Positions 1-13,340 of a stretch of DNA of 64,000 bases are shown here, one piece after another. How positions within the stretch are numbered: position 1 is the stretch's first letter; each line of letters opens with the position of its first letter. The stretch spans positions 17,992,631 to 18,056,630 of the forward strand of contig OY821749.1 in NCBI GenBank assembly GCA_963682055.1, in the 5' to 3' direction. The translations under genes were made by a program, and so were the position numbers. Under the pieces are notes generated by a model, which had not been told where the DNA came from, made no database searches, and was given only the letters and a program-made list of their open reading frames with translations. Source of the stretch: Primula veris. Its lineage: Eukaryota > Streptophyta > Magnoliopsida > Ericales > Primulaceae.

Positions 1-279
1 GCACTGTTTGGAGTTTGGACTGTATTAAATTTGAACCCAAACGCTTGTATTTTCCCATCAATTGAGAGACTTAATTCATCAATATATCAACAGTTTCCAT
101 TTCATTTTCGTTTCATTGTAAAATCACAGTTGTTTTCGGCTTCATTTTACATAAAAATCCTATACGATATGAGAAAATCTTCAATTAGAATGAACAATAC
201 AAGCAAACATAGAGTATCGTCTACACACTTATGACACTCTTATCCGTTTACTCAAAAATTTTGCAGACATACGACCCAA
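1..279. other. 3' flank of the MFS carrier gene
   Basis: AT-rich sequence downstream of the minus-strand stop codon at 280-282. It probably contains the 3' UTR of that gene. I see no conserved open frame or repeat. Confidence 0.4.
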
Positions 280-3200
280 TCAATAGACCTGTGTAGATCT
301 CCGATCTTTCTCAAACCGTTCATATGCAGGTCTAGTTCTCAAAAACAAGAGCAAACTCGTACTCAACCCCACTAGAGAAATAACACCCCACCAAATAAAT
401 GTTTCAAAATAGCAGCTCTTCCCTAAACACACGAGCGAACCAGTACCAATGCTCATATAACCTTGAGTTGCATTTGCATCGTAAACCAAAGCCGCTAATA
501 AGCCGTATAGAAGCGATCCGATTGGAATATTAGTAATGAGAATATTGTGGTTGACTCCAACCCTGTTCGGTCCGAAGAGCTCGGATGTGACTGAAACAGC
601 TGCGGCAAAGATGAAACCGGAGCTTAGGCCAACAAGAGCGGTGCTGATGTGTAGGGCTGAAGGGTAGGCGGCTAAAAGGAAGAATGCTATTGGGGTGGGA
701 ATTAGAGCTATGGCTAGCCATCCGGTCCTCGCAAAATATACCTTCCTGCATAGACAAACAAGCTTATTTACTAAAATGTTCTAATAAAGTGACATAAAGA
801 AGGTTATAGGTATGATGGGTGTTCGATTTGAAAAATGAAGATATAATACGGGCTTGATTGGTTAAGGATTTGAGAAAATGAGCTGGATTTTGTTAGATTC
901 ATGCCAAAAAGCTAGTTCCATCCACCTTAAAGTGGATGAAAGAGAAACAGCAAGGGTTTGTTTGATTGCAGCCTGCAAGCAAATCTAATGAGTTTATTCT
1001 TAAATTGATTATAAAAATAAATAGGTTCAAACAACTCAAACTTCTAGCTTTTTCAAGGTTTGATGTAGGATGCTGAGAATGTTTGGCTGCACCCTGTAAG
1101 CAAATAAGGTAGTTTTGATGGATAATCAGATAGGTTCATACAACTTATAGAATTTTTAGCTTTTTTCATGCTGCAAAAGACAAGAAAGGTTCAACTTAAT
1201 ATGATCAACCAAATGCATTCCAGGTTTTAACCAAAACGGAAAAGATAGTAAGAGGTTGCAACCACTTCTAGATTGTAGGTATGTTCTGTTTTTTTTTTTT
1301 AAATGAGGTATGTTCTGTTAAATATAGGACTTTAACATGTTCATCCAGCTTAAGGCTTTAATTATTTTTCACGGTAAAGAACTGGTAAAATTTATTTTTA
1401 AGGCTTTCAGATTGTTAAGTAACTAGATTCATCCAGCTTAAAGCTCTAATCTTTTTTTCAGGGTAAAGAACAAGTGAACTCTAAATTTTAAACTGGATCA
1501 AACAAGTACACTCCCGCCTTAAACAGGAAAAATAAGAATAAAACGTTGGAATGAAACACCACAGACGACAAGATATGAAATATATAACAATTTATAAGAC
1601 TTATATTGGCATTAGGCTAGGAAGTCTTACACACGCATGAAGTCGGGAGCAGCGGAGAGCAAGCGGCCAAAAAATGAGAAAGATGAATAAAGCGTGATCA
1701 GAGTCGAAGTATTCGAACTTTGTCCAAGCGACTGAGCAATCTGCCCAAGATTATTACTATACACCAACCCAATCGTTCCCCCACAAAAATAAGCAAAATA
1801 ATACAGCCAAAAATCCAATCTTTTCAAAAGCATTACCGCGTTATGCTCCTCCCCAAGCATCACTAGCCGATCCTTATCAATAATCTTTTCACAACACCCG
1901 TTGGCCAAACCCGTACCATGTCTACTCAAAAGTGGTGTCTTTTCACCATCCATAATTCCGTTCAACGGGCTAATCCCGTTTACGATGCTATTCTCTCGCG
2001 TAATGATTTCCCTGTGTACCTCGAGGTCGTCCACATCAACAAGAATGAACCCAGACCCATGTATAGTAAAGCTTGAGTGAATATTCCTCTCAGCCCAGTT
2101 CCGAGCGTAGACAATCCCAGGTACTGCCAATGGTAAAACGAGTAGAATGAGGGCACCGGTGAAGAGGATTTGGGCAATGTACTTATTTGATGAGCTAACA
2201 AGGAGGAGATAGAATCCAGTGATTACAGCCAATACGTTTAGCACCAAAAACACGACGGAGTCACGTTTGTTGGCGTCAGGGGGGAGGGGGTCAGACTCAG
2301 GGGGCTGGCGGAGGATAGGAATCAAGGCGGCTGCTGAGGTGGCAAAAGGGATGATGGCATTGAGGAGGAGGTAGAGGGAGGAGGAGGATGGGTCAATGGC
2401 GGTGGCGGCGAGGTTGTAGAGGGCGGCGGATACACCATTGAAGCTGACTGTGAGAGAGATTGCAAGGGGACGGTTCGCGGGGAAGTTGCGGTTGCAGAGC
2501 AGGAAACATACGGTGTTGAACCAGCAGATGCTGCATCCGGCTAGTAAGCATAGCAGAAACACCTGTCACAGGAATGTAATGAGCAGTGAGCATTTTGTAG
2601 GCCATAAGTTTAGTTTTTTTGTAAAACCTAAAATTTCATGTTTTAACCAGGATTGTTAGTTATCAATCTGAAAGCTTTATAAAAAAAAAAAAGTGTTACC
2701 AGTTGTTTACCGTGAAAAAAGATTAAAACATCAAGCTGGATGTACATGCCTACAATCTAAAAGTGGTTGCAACCTTTTAGCATCTTATCCATTTTGGTTA
2801 AGACCCACGCAGTGAAACAAATAGAAAAGGAAAAATGACACCTAACTTGACATTGGCACCAGTTCTTTCTACTATATCAAGCTTGAATAAACTAAGCGAC
2901 CTCTAATTCTTACACTTAAACCATGTGTTGTCACATTTAAATTGAAATCGCATTTTGGTTAAACACTATAAATTCACACAAACAAATGAGTTAAATATAC
3001 TTAACGTATGTTTTTGCATGAGACAAAGTACTGATTTATTAACACTTGTTATATTTAATTATACTTTTTTTAAGTTAGTAGCTCATTGCTCATAACAATT
3101 TTTTCGGGTGTTGATAGTTACGAAGTGGATCCGGCTGTGGCGCAGACGGGTCACATTAAGACGTTTCAATAGGCAAGTATATCTCAAGGGAACACATGAC

Positions 3201-6200
3201 ACTTGTAATACTCCATTAGTCCATTAAGCTTTGCGCTTCAAATTAAAGAAAATTCATGTTAACAACATAATGGCCTCGTTTGCGAGTCATTGAAAAGTAT
3301 ACTTTTTCATGCTTTTACTTTTACTTTGAAAAAACTGTTTGGCACATTAAAAGTAAAGCATTAAGTATGTTTTTGGCTTTACTTTTACTTTTACTTATAT
3401 TTAGTTTGTTTGGATGTCATCTCATAAGTATACTTTTGGTGAAAAGTAAATGTCTATAAGTAGACTTTTTAAAAATAAGTTTGATGATACTTTTACTAGT
3501 AAGTAAAATACTGCTACTGTTTATATATGTTATATGATAAACCTATTTCAGTATTAAATCCAACTTGTTGAATCTGAATGAACAAAATCTGTTATATTAC
3601 TCAAGTTTTTATAACCATATTAAAATTTAGGTTTTAATCTGAATGTGCTTTTAAAGTAGAGTTCAAAACCTAGTTTCTATCATCATTATATTTTCCTAAT
3701 TTTGTATTTTTTAATCTTTAAATAATAAAATGTTTTTTTTTCTAGTTAATTATTTTGCTTTATTCTATTAATCGAAATAAAAAATGGGTAATTCCCTATA
3801 ATTACCTCATAGCAAATTATATTCCTCCTAAATACCTTGATAATTTCGCATTCCTTATAGATAGCACTTTTTAATTATTTAGTTTATTTACTAAATTGTC
3901 ATACAAACCAAAATATAATATACATATTTTATCTTTCTACAAACCCAAAAAATAATTTTAAATTACAACAAAATAAAAAAAACACAAAAAAATTAAAAAA
4001 ATCACAAAAAATCACAAAAAATCACAAAAAATAACAAAAATAACAAAAAATTATAAAAAAAATGAAAAAATCACAAAAAATCAAAAAAATTATAAAAAAT
4101 CACCAAAAATTATAAAAAATTATAAAAAATCACAAAAAATTATTAAAAAATACAGAAATCACAAAAAAAATTATAAAAATTACAAAAAATCACAAAAAAT
4201 GAAAAAAATCACAAACTTTTAAAAAAATTACAAAAAATCACAAAAAATGAAAAAAAATCACAAACTTTTAAAAAAATTACAAAAAAAATATATAATTTTT
4301 TTTGTCAATATAACACTTTTTATACCGAAAAATCAAAAAAAATATAAAAAATGACAAAAACTTATAAAAAATCACACTTTTTTGTGAATTTTTTTCATAT
4401 TTTTCATCTTTTATAATTGTTTTATTTTTTTGTAATTTTTTTAAAATTTTGTGATTTTTTGTGATTTTTATTTTTTTTTTATTTTTTTAATATTTTGTGA
4501 TTTTTGTGATTTTTTTAAATTTTTTAAATTTTTTTTGTAATTTTTTTAAAATTTTGTGATTTTTTGTGATTTTTTCATTTTATATAATTTTTTTGTGATT
4601 TTTTTTATTTCTTTGTATTTTTTTTTTCATTTTTTGTGATTTTTTTTAGATTTTTTTTTTATTTTTTTTTATATAATTTTATGTGTTTTTTTTTCTTCAT
4701 TTTTTTATGAAATATGTGTATGGCGTTTTGGTAAATAAAATAAATAATTAAAAAGTGGTACATATAGGAAATATGAACTTATGGAGGTACCTATGAGTAA
4801 TATAAATTCAAAAATGGTACCTATTGTGCATTATTTGAATAAACAATTCATTTTCACTCAAAAAATAAAAATAAACATATTTTACCAAACACATTAAAAA
4901 TGTATACTTTTACGGGGTTCACCAAACAATATTTACTTACTAAAAATTAAACAGAAAAATTATACTTTTCAATCCACTTACAAAAAGTATATTTTTGAAC
5001 ATAAAAGACGTGACCAAACGAGGCCAATGTGTTTTATTATGAAATAGAAGTAACAATTTCTTCTTATAAAGCTAATTAATCTTTAAATTGTGTCAGAGTG
5101 TGTGGTCAAGGGAGCCGGAGGAACCAGTGGTGGCAAGGCGGGCCCGCCACCATCCAAAATAATTTAAAATTCATATTTTTATATAAAAAAATTCAAAAAT
5201 TTAATATTTTATACATTAATTGACCCTAATAAAAAAATATTAACTTAATTCAAATAGTAAACATAAAGTTTTTGTATCCACAAGGTCCATAATTCGTTTT
5301 ACTCTTCATTTAATTAATATTATCTTAATTTTTGACTTATCCATTAATTAATTGCATCTTTAAGATACTATTATTGTGTAGTTTTATAATCATATTACAA
5401 AAAAGTTTAAACTAATAAATTCGTATTTATAGTCAAATTTTCTATATATATCGTTTAAAATTTTTAGATCAATTGGCAAATCAGATAAGTAATAAACTAC
5501 AAGTTTTTTTAATTTTTTATATCATTTATTATTATTTTATTAAAAAAACATTTAACGGCCTACTAAGAATTATTGGTTCGGCGTTGAACGTGACACTGAT
5601 GTAAATTAAAAATATTGCAAACGCCACATGTATCGTACGAACCCCACTGGTACCAATAATGCTACTATTGTTTACGAATTCAATACCACAAGTAAAAAGT
5701 TAGGAAATGATTGAAAATAAAAGACAACGAAATAAGGTATTTTATTTAAAACCATCTAGTCAAATTTCATATGGACGATTACGAAGAATGGGTGTCACGT
5801 GACATCAGCCACGTGTCACCAACTTCTCAGGAGCTCGTAAAGTAGGCCACCAAAGACGACGAAAGATATCATTTCCAAAACAAAAACAAAAAAAAACAAC
5901 TTACAAATAATTTTATAAATATACTTGGTCTTTTATACCTGATATACTGTATTAGGATTTAGGAGTAAAACGAAAAATTACGGTTCAAGTGACACGTACT
6001 AGAGATCCAAATATTGCTAACGGCCTAACAGAGATCAATTAATACGCGTCGTATGTATTAAAATCTTGTAAATTTATAGTATAACTATAAAGTTTCATGG
6101 ACCTATCATCAATGGTCACAAATATCTTTTTTTTTTAAAGGTTCACAAATATCAACCTACCATATTTAAAAAGAGGATGGGCTGGTAGACTAAACGCTTT

Positions 6201-9200
6201 TGAATTTTGACTATTAATAAAATATCCTAATTTTGAAAATTAAGCGAGATGTAGCACTATATTTAGCAAACCTAAAGGTCCAGATACCTTCTATTGGTGG
6301 AGATTAAAAGTATATTTTGAACATGAAAAATGGATGGAAAAATAAAAATAATTTTTTGAGAAAATATTTTTTTTATGTTTGGTTGCATAAGAAAATCAAT
6401 GAAAAATAAAACAAAACAAAAATGAGCAAAAACTTTGTATGTAAATTGAGAGAAACCAATTTCCTTTTAAAATTGAGAAAAAAATGAAAACAAATGGGAA
6501 AAGTGGTACTAGTTACCTTTCTCTCATGTTTTTTTTTTTTATTATTGATTTCTCAAACTTTCAAACACATAATCGGAAAATGATTTCAAGTTAATTTTTC
6601 TTTGTTTTACTTTCTTTTCCTTTTCTTTTCTTTTACGTGACAATTTTCGGGTTTCCGGGTCAATACTCTAAATATTTACACGTTACACAACTTCCTAATG
6701 AAAATGCAAAATTTTGGATTAGAAATGACAACAGACGCAGAACACCTAAAAAGAAGAGATTCAATTGAGTACGCAAAGCATAACTTTTATATTCTCAAAA
6801 CAAAACATTAGTGCTAGCAATCAAGATGTTCACTTTTGTATGTACACACGAATAAAGTTCTTGCATGTTAGGCCATAAAGTTCTATCCAGAAAGTTTCCA
6901 GCGAATCTTTATTACTTGTAATCTCCTACTTAGTTTTCATTTAATGTCCATTGATTTCATGTATTCCTATTTAATTTTTTATTACGAAACTATATGTAAT
7001 TTTAAGTGACTAAAAACTTATATCAAAATTGTCCAAATGAAAATTTTCAAAAGTTGATCATATAGTTCAAATATTAAATTTTATGATTAGATTTAAAAAA
7101 AATTATTTCGACAATTTTGATAGAAGTTATAACCCGGTCAAAATTACACGTAGTTTCGTAGTGGACAATTAAATGAAAACGGAGGGAGTACTACATTACG
7201 TGTAATTTTGATCGGCTTATAAGTTGTATCAAAATTTTAGAAATAATTTTTTTTTTAAATCTAATTATAAAATTTAACATTTGAACTATATGATCAATTT
7301 TTTTTAAAAAAAATTCTGACAATTTTGATATAATTTATTGATTATTCAAAATTACACGTAGTTTTATAATAATGTAATACATATTTATATGATTCAACAT
7401 TTTGGATGAAGTATTTATATCCATTGTTTTCACTCGTTTCATACAATGCATATGTACTGTAGTCTGTTGTACACTAAAGTTGGTTTCGTTAATTCCTTTG
7501 TCCCACATTGAACTAGAGTCTAAAGATTATTAAATGCATAATGGCGACGCTGTACCATATTTGTTTCAAGTTTCAACAGTAGCAGTAGGACTGTGGTTTA
7601 AGATCCTGCTCAGCTAGATGATTGTTGGTAAAAATAACACTACATCAAAAAACAAAAACACAACTGCAAATTAACTTTCAATAAAAGTTCATGGTTTTAT
7701 TTCTAAAAAAGAAAATGGTCAAAGGAAGGAGACCAAATCTGCACCTTATTCAAAAACATGGTACCACTAGTGGAAAAACCTACTAGCACGAACCCCAATT
7801 ACAATCCAAACCCAGGGTTCATTTGGTTAAACAGTAGAACCCTGTAACTTTAAAAAAATATATTAACCGGTCCCTCATATAATGGCAAAATTGTACCAAT
7901 TTTCTTTCAACAGTAGGAGTAGGACTGTGGTTTTAAGATCCTATCCGGACCATATTTAACGGTGTGTTGATTCGTGATGTTCATTTAATTTAATTTTATG
8001 GTGTTGGTTTGTAGGAAGCGACCGACCAACTTTATTGGTGTGTTGGTTTAAATTTTGAATGTTATTGTAATTATTAAAAAGGTCTTAACAGTTTTGAATA
8101 TGATTGTAAATAGGTCCTAATTGTTAGCATCGTAATTAAAACTAAATAATTGACAACTAAAAAACTATAAATTTAAATAAGATAAAATTGGATATTCATT
8201 TTATTAATTAATAAAAGAGTAGATCAATTAAAAATAAAAACTACATCAATTAAAAATAAAAATTACGTCAAAACATAATTTTTGTAATAAATTAACAAAT
8301 TAAATATTATGTATGTTAAATAAAAAAGTAATTTAGAAAAATATTCACATTTTTTTTGTAAAGAAAACTGATACAGGAACTGGATTGTAATTTCCTGAAA
8401 TTACAGGGACAGTCCTTGTAGTTAATAACGGGTCAAAATTGGTTTATTTTTATTTTTTGAAACTTGTTTGTAACTTTCTGGAAGCTATAGGGACCCTTTC
8501 TGTAATTAATCATGTTTTAATTTAGAAAATAAACTGATTTGTAACTTTCTGCAAATTACAGGGACCAGTCCTGTAATTTACAGAAATGGGGAACCAACAG
8601 ATGCCGAAGTGCTGTTGCGGCTCCGCCTACGGTAACCATATACCACTGATAAACATGCTCTCAGAGATAGTAATGAACGGATGATTGTTGGTAATCAATA
8701 ACACTACATCGAAAAACAAAAACACTACAGCAAATTAACACTGAATAAAAGTACATGAATTAATTTCAAAAAAAGAAAATGTACTAGGAAGGGGACCAAA
8801 TCTGCCCCTTAATGAAACACATGGTACCACTAGTGTAAAAACTTACTAGCACCAACCCGAATTACAATCCATTCTCTGGGTTCATTTGGTTTAATTCAGC
8901 TACTTACATCCTTTCCTGTTCTTTGTGCTTTCTTTATTTTTAGTCTAACTACTACAGTATTAATTTTCATGATCAAATTCAAACCCATATCGAAAATTTA
9001 ATCATAAAATAAAAATTTAGAGATTTTCCACATTCATAAAAACTTGGTCCCTAAACCATAACAAATTAAACAATTTATATATAAAAGATAAACAAAAACA
9101 ACAAAAACAACAAAATCTTATCTTAATTCACATCAAAACATAAACGCATGTACATACATAACTTACAGGTAACGATACATTCACAATTTCCAGACTTGTG

Positions 9201-9711
9201 GCTACACTAACCACGAATCAATCTTATATGACAGGATCAAATCAAAATTACACCAAATATATTTAAGCGTTAATGCGTTTATTTTGATTTTGTTTGCGAA
9301 TCATGAATGTATCACACATACATACATAAACATAAACATAAACGTAAACAGGTATATATATATATATATAAGTAAACTGACCGCGAAATACGGCAAGATG
9401 AGGACGTCCCGAATAACGAGCCACTGTAAGCCATAACCAAACAGTCCCATAAAAGCTGCAATAAACATAACAACCCATAAAGGTAAACACATGGACGCTA
9501 AACCCGACGACCAACCAAACACCTTCCCGAGATCCGATGCCACCGCAAGATAGTTAAGCTGCACCTGCGACACACCCAACACCGACTTCATTTCCGACGA
9601 ATACGCAGAAAAGTCGAAATTTGTACCCGTAAATGCCTGGATCCATATTGTTGCTACCAATATCATCCATTTACGTGATTGCCCTGCCATTGTTAAATAA
9701 TTTTGTGTCAA
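280..9711 (-). CDS. Nodulin-like / NFD4-like major facilitator superfamily protein
   Basis: Predicted multi-pass membrane carrier of the plant nodulin-like MFS family (NFD4-like); its substrate is unknown. Three exons on the minus strand: 9711-9382, 2562-1631 and 745-280. Borders are GCG|GTCAGT, CAG|GTG, GT|GTAAGA and CAG|GAAGG, and they join in frame to 575 aa, the usual family length. The N-terminus after the second ATG (9690), MAGQSRKWMILVATIWIQ, is the family's typical start, so 9690 (568 aa) is the more likely start and 9711 is an in-frame alternative. Conserved stretches include FGWSSGLA in exon 1, and SNNLGQIAQSLG and GRLLSAAPDF in exon 2. The central hydrophilic loop carries EKTPLL at about residues 317-322, which fits an acidic dileucine sorting signal of the kind used for vacuolar targeting (inference). 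Intron 1 is 6.8 kb and full of transposon debris; intron 2 is 885 bp. Confidence 0.92.
746..1630 (-). other. Intron 2 of the MFS carrier gene
   Basis: 885-bp GT-AG intron. It holds short direct similarities, such as an element with 'ttcatccagctta' seen twice near 1340 and 1430, but no recognisable mobile element or coding frame. Confidence 0.6.
3272..5025. mobile_element. Large palindromic foldback MITE with A/T-tract core
   Basis: Ends form an inverted repeat: GGCCTCGTTTG at 3272-3282 and its complement at 5015-5025. They are flanked by a 3-bp direct repeat AAT (3269-3271 and 5026-5028), which fits a PIF/Harbinger-like Tourist element. Sub-terminal sequence on both sides repeats AAGTATACTTTT-type motifs in opposite orientation. 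The core (about 3950-4720) is a run of AAAAATCAC-type units that switches at about 4380 to the complement (GTGATTTTT), so the whole insert could fold into a long hairpin. No transposase frame is present. It lies in MFS intron 1. Superfamily assignment is inference. Confidence 0.7.
5026..6922. other. Intron 1 sequence, degenerate
   Basis: AT-rich intronic sequence. A stretch near 5111-5160 (ggaggaaccagtggtggc followed by gggcccgcc) resembles a worn terminus of the hAT-like 'ggcggaaccag' elements seen elsewhere in this window, but I found no partner end. Nothing coding. Confidence 0.35.
6923..7188. mobile_element. Stowaway MITE
   Basis: The right end is CGGAGGGAG followed by TA (7189-7190). 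The left end is a degraded form of CTCCCTCCGT (ctcctactta at 6923). The interior shares the conserved sub-terminal blocks of the other Stowaway copies here: 'caattttgat..aagttat' and 'caaaattacacgtagttt'. It is a Tc1/mariner-type non-autonomous element in MFS intron 1. Confidence 0.75.
7191..7370. mobile_element. Second, end-truncated Stowaway copy
   Basis: It begins immediately after the previous element. It carries both sub-terminal blocks (acgtgtaattttgatcgg and caaaattacacgtagtttta) in inverted order but lacks the CTCCCTCCG tips. It is a tandem or nested fragment of the same family. Confidence 0.6.
7620..8892 (+). repeat. Direct repeat pair flanking about 850 bp
   Basis: About 210 bp at 7620-7830 recurs at 8683-8892 in the same orientation with scattered mismatches. 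Both copies start gattgttggta and contain catggtaccactagtg and gggttcatttggtt. Between them are three degenerate copies of a 'ttgtaactttctg..attacagggacc' unit (about 8375-8590). There is no coding frame. This is either an old duplication or a mobile element with unclear borders. Confidence 0.65.
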
Positions 9712-9794
9712 AAAAATGAGAATTTATTAATTAGTTGGAATTTGGAAAGAGAATGAATGAGAGAGATTTTTGAGTGTTTGTTTTCTTGGTGGGG

Positions 9795-9802
9795 TATTTA
9801 TA
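9795..9802 (-). promoter_or_regulatory. TATA box of the MFS carrier gene
   Basis: TATAAATA on the minus strand, 84 bp upstream of the first ATG (9711) and 105 bp upstream of the favoured one (9690). That leaves room for a 5' UTR of roughly 50-75 nt. Position and match are good; function is inferred. Confidence 0.5.
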
Positions 9803-12599
9803 AGCGACTACTCTGCTTATTCTGTTTTTGGAGTACTTTTGAGTATTAAATATTAACGATGTGCTTTTTCAATTTGTGTAATAATTTGGATTTGGGTGAT
9901 TTTGTTGTTTTTCTATATGTGGGTGGAAAAATTATCTCAATCACAAAACCAGCGTAGACACCGTTTATAAGTACACGAGTCATGTTAATTACGCATTAAT
10001 TGGAGTATTTGGAATTTTCAGATCATAATTATCTGTTTTTTTAGTATTTTAAGTACTGAAAACAACGTGGATAAGAGCTGGTATTTCGGTTTATATTTAG
10101 TCACTTTAATTTCGGACCAAAATACATTAATCTCCACTGACACTAACTATGATTAGTTAATAATTGTAGTAAGCCGATTATTGGAAAAATTAACCACTAG
10201 CTTGAGAGTCTAAATCCTCTACCATCGTCCCCATTGATTTTTTAATCCAAAATAGTTATTCAAAAAAAAAATTAAAAATGCTAAAATTACAGTTAGACAA
10301 GTATCAGTACACTCCGATAATTTATTTCTTACAAAAAATTCAAATATATTATATTTTGGAATTAAAATAAGAACTGGTGTAAATTAATTATAAAATTCAA
10401 AAAAAAATGTAATTCAACAAGATGCCCCAATATTATGAAATATTTATAGAATGTGTTGTAACGCTTTATAAACATACAAAAAATGTTATAAAAATTTAAA
10501 ATTTAAATAAAAATATCTAAGAAGACACGAAATGGGATAGAAATCAACGATAGAAGATTTTGACTTCTAACTTAATGTTTTTATCAACTTATTAGTCTGA
10601 ATGTTTCATTTTCCCCCAATATAAGCTATCAAATAAGTCTTGGTGATTCATAAAAATACTCCAGAAAGTATTATTATATCACCTTTGGGACTAAAATGAC
10701 AAAAGTACAAACCTCGGGGGTGTATTTGTTCTTTGCCCAACAAGACTCCCTCTTTTATCTTTCAGGGATTTTAGCAATATTGTCCTTTTCATTATTGTTA
10801 AATACTGCGTATTAATTAAATTGTAATTAATGTTACTCTCTATATAGATATAAAATATTCACAATAACTGTTCATTTAACAATTAGTTAATATTTTTTCC
10901 GAAAGTGTATGAAAATAAATTACAATATAATTTGCATTAATCAGTGGTTCATGATCAGATAGTAGTATGTGATACCTCAAAACGTGTTTGTAGTGGAGAA
11001 AAAAAATCTATTTACAATCTATTGAACTTTATCAATTTGGTACTCAACATTTAAATGTTAAAAACTTAGGATTCAATTTATCAATTTTCGTCCAATTAAG
11101 GGTCTAACAATATAAATCGATAAAATTGCACTCAATATATCTCAAATTTTGAGATCTATTTTGTATGAATGTTGACTTAATTACATTCAGTATGTGATAG
11201 GTGAGATAAATTGACTATAATTTTGTCATTTTGTTGAATATCGGGATACTAAATTGGTAGGTTGTGGGTCCAAATTGGTAAAAGTTAAAGTTTGCGTAAT
11301 AAATTGGTAAAAGTCAATAGTACATGATATTAAACAGATTTTTTCCTTTTAGTATGTCAAGAGGTCTTGTAGTGGCACGACAGCACTTGCAGTATATAAA
11401 ATCTTGGGTAAGCGTACCGATGGTCGAAGGTTAAGGAAAATCAGAGCTTTTAGCTAGAATATTTGTTTTTGAGGTTTTGTAATTTGTTTGAAATAATTAA
11501 AAATGAAGACTAGAAGGACATTAGTGGCCGAGTTGTTAGTACAACGAATCGATTCCTCCTAGATGGATACTTTTAATGTTTTAAACGATGAATGTGTTGG
11601 TAATTTTTTACTAAAACTGTGAGTTTACTAAGGTATATGTATAAATCGATAAACCTCTGTATAAGGTTGATTGATATATATATATATGTATGTATTAGGG
11701 CAGAATATATATATATATAGAGAGAGATTATAAATGAATTTTCATATATTAAAAACAATAAAATGAGAAACTATTTATAATATAGTTTCTTCCAATTACA
11801 AAGTGGTCATTCAAGTTACAGAGTTCACTCAATTGGTATGTCAAAGTCCAAATTACATATTTTACAGAAGATTACAAATCAGTCCCTTAAACATACAATG
11901 TTACAGATAAAATTAATTGCATACAAACACTTATACTTTATAAAAGATTACAATACAGTCCTTTATACTTAATCGTATATTAATTCCTATATGCAATACG
12001 CAAGATTAGCGAGATTTATGTTCTCACTACTTAACCAATAGATTCAATATGCAAGAGCTTAATAATATGCAAATAGTAAAAACAAACGGCAATAACAAAG
12101 CAAAGAAATAGATACATCACTAATTAATGTCGGATTGTTTGAGAATTTATGGAAATAAGCTTGTACTTCTCTATCTATCTAAGTTGACATTTTCGCTTCT
12201 GAATGAATTCTGATAATGGGTCATGGTTTCGAGATATAAAAGAAGTGTAACAAATGTAACGAACTCTATTAAAACTTAACTTTTAAAATTATGTTACCTA
12301 ACCGGTTAGAGTAACTAGTTATGTCCGGTTCTAAATGATAGTTGGGATAATTTGAGCTCTCATTGGTCTCGGTTCAAATATTGTTATCTGCGTATTTGAT
12401 CTGATTTTACCTTTATTATAAATTGTTTTTTTTCAAACTAGCCCATCATCGGGTGCTCTTTTCATTCAAGTCTTATTTCCACTATTTCCTCTATCTCCTT
12501 TTCATCGATCTTCAAAACCCCAACACTATGTGCATCGCCACATCAATATGACAGGATTCAAATCAACAAATGGTCGAATTAAAAAGAAAACTGAAATAG
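9803..12599. other. Intergenic, no gene seen
   Basis: AT-rich spacer upstream of the MFS gene. It contains (TA)n tracts near 11671-11685 and 11706-11722. Small frames here are low-complexity and show no family resemblance. Confidence 0.5.
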
Positions 12600-13340
12600 A
12601 AAAGGAAGAAGCGAAATTGGGCTTAAAAAAAGGTATGAAACATAGAAGTATGAGTATTAACGCATAATTAAGTGGATATGAACTCATAAATGTAGGCATG
12701 AGTGTAAAATCATGAATGCGAACTCGGAAAGAAATGGCTATGTACTCAAAGAAATATGGAAATGAACTAGAATAATGTGTAAATGAACTCGGAAATATAT
12801 AAACTTGATAAGATGCATGTGTGTATAAAATCATAAAAAACTAGATACGAACCTAGACAAAAATTATGAAATGTAAAAGAAGGTTATGAGCTCATAAAAA
12901 ACGGTATATAATAAAAAATAATATACAAAATTTAGAAAATAGGTAGAAACTCGTAAGAATGGGAATGAACGACACCAACTCAGAAAAAAACGGGTTTGAA
13001 CCTGTAGAAAAACTGATATGAACTTAAAAAACTCTTACTCCCTCCGTTCTCATTTAATTGTTCACTACAAAACTACGTGCAATTTTGACCGGGTTATAAC
13101 TTGTATCAAAATTGTGAAAATGAATTTTTTTAAATCTAATCATAAAATTTAACATTTGAATTATATGACCAAGTTTTAAAAAATTCCATTCCGACAATTT
13201 TGATACAAGATTTTGACCGATTAAAATTGCATAAGGTTTCGTAATGGAGAATTAAATGGAAACGGAGGGAGTACTAACTTAAAAAAAATTTGATATGCAG
13301 TTAAAGAAATTGGCACAAACCCAAAACATTTTCGTAGTTC
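12600..13340. repeat. Degenerate 'atgaactcg' short tandem repeat array
   Basis: Worn units of roughly 20-30 bp built around 'tatgaactc(a/g)(t/g)aaa' recur from about 12615 to 13035. A possible last unit follows the Stowaway insertion. The units are too diverged for an exact period. Confidence 0.5.
13038..13271. mobile_element. Intact Stowaway MITE
   Basis: It begins CTCCCTCCGTTCTCATTTAA and ends in the matching inverted CGGAGGGAG. It is flanked by TA on both sides (13036-13037, 13272-13273), the Tc1/mariner target duplication. It is 234 bp with no coding capacity, inserted in the degenerate 'atgaactcg' array. Confidence 0.92.

Noticed and set aside
3900..4750. CRISPR-like array of short repeats
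   Set aside because: The units are A/T-rich low-complexity sequence without unique spacers, in a plant nuclear intron.
5111..5660. Second full hAT-like element in MFS intron 1
   Set aside because: Only one end resembles the family; no matching inverted end or target duplication was found.
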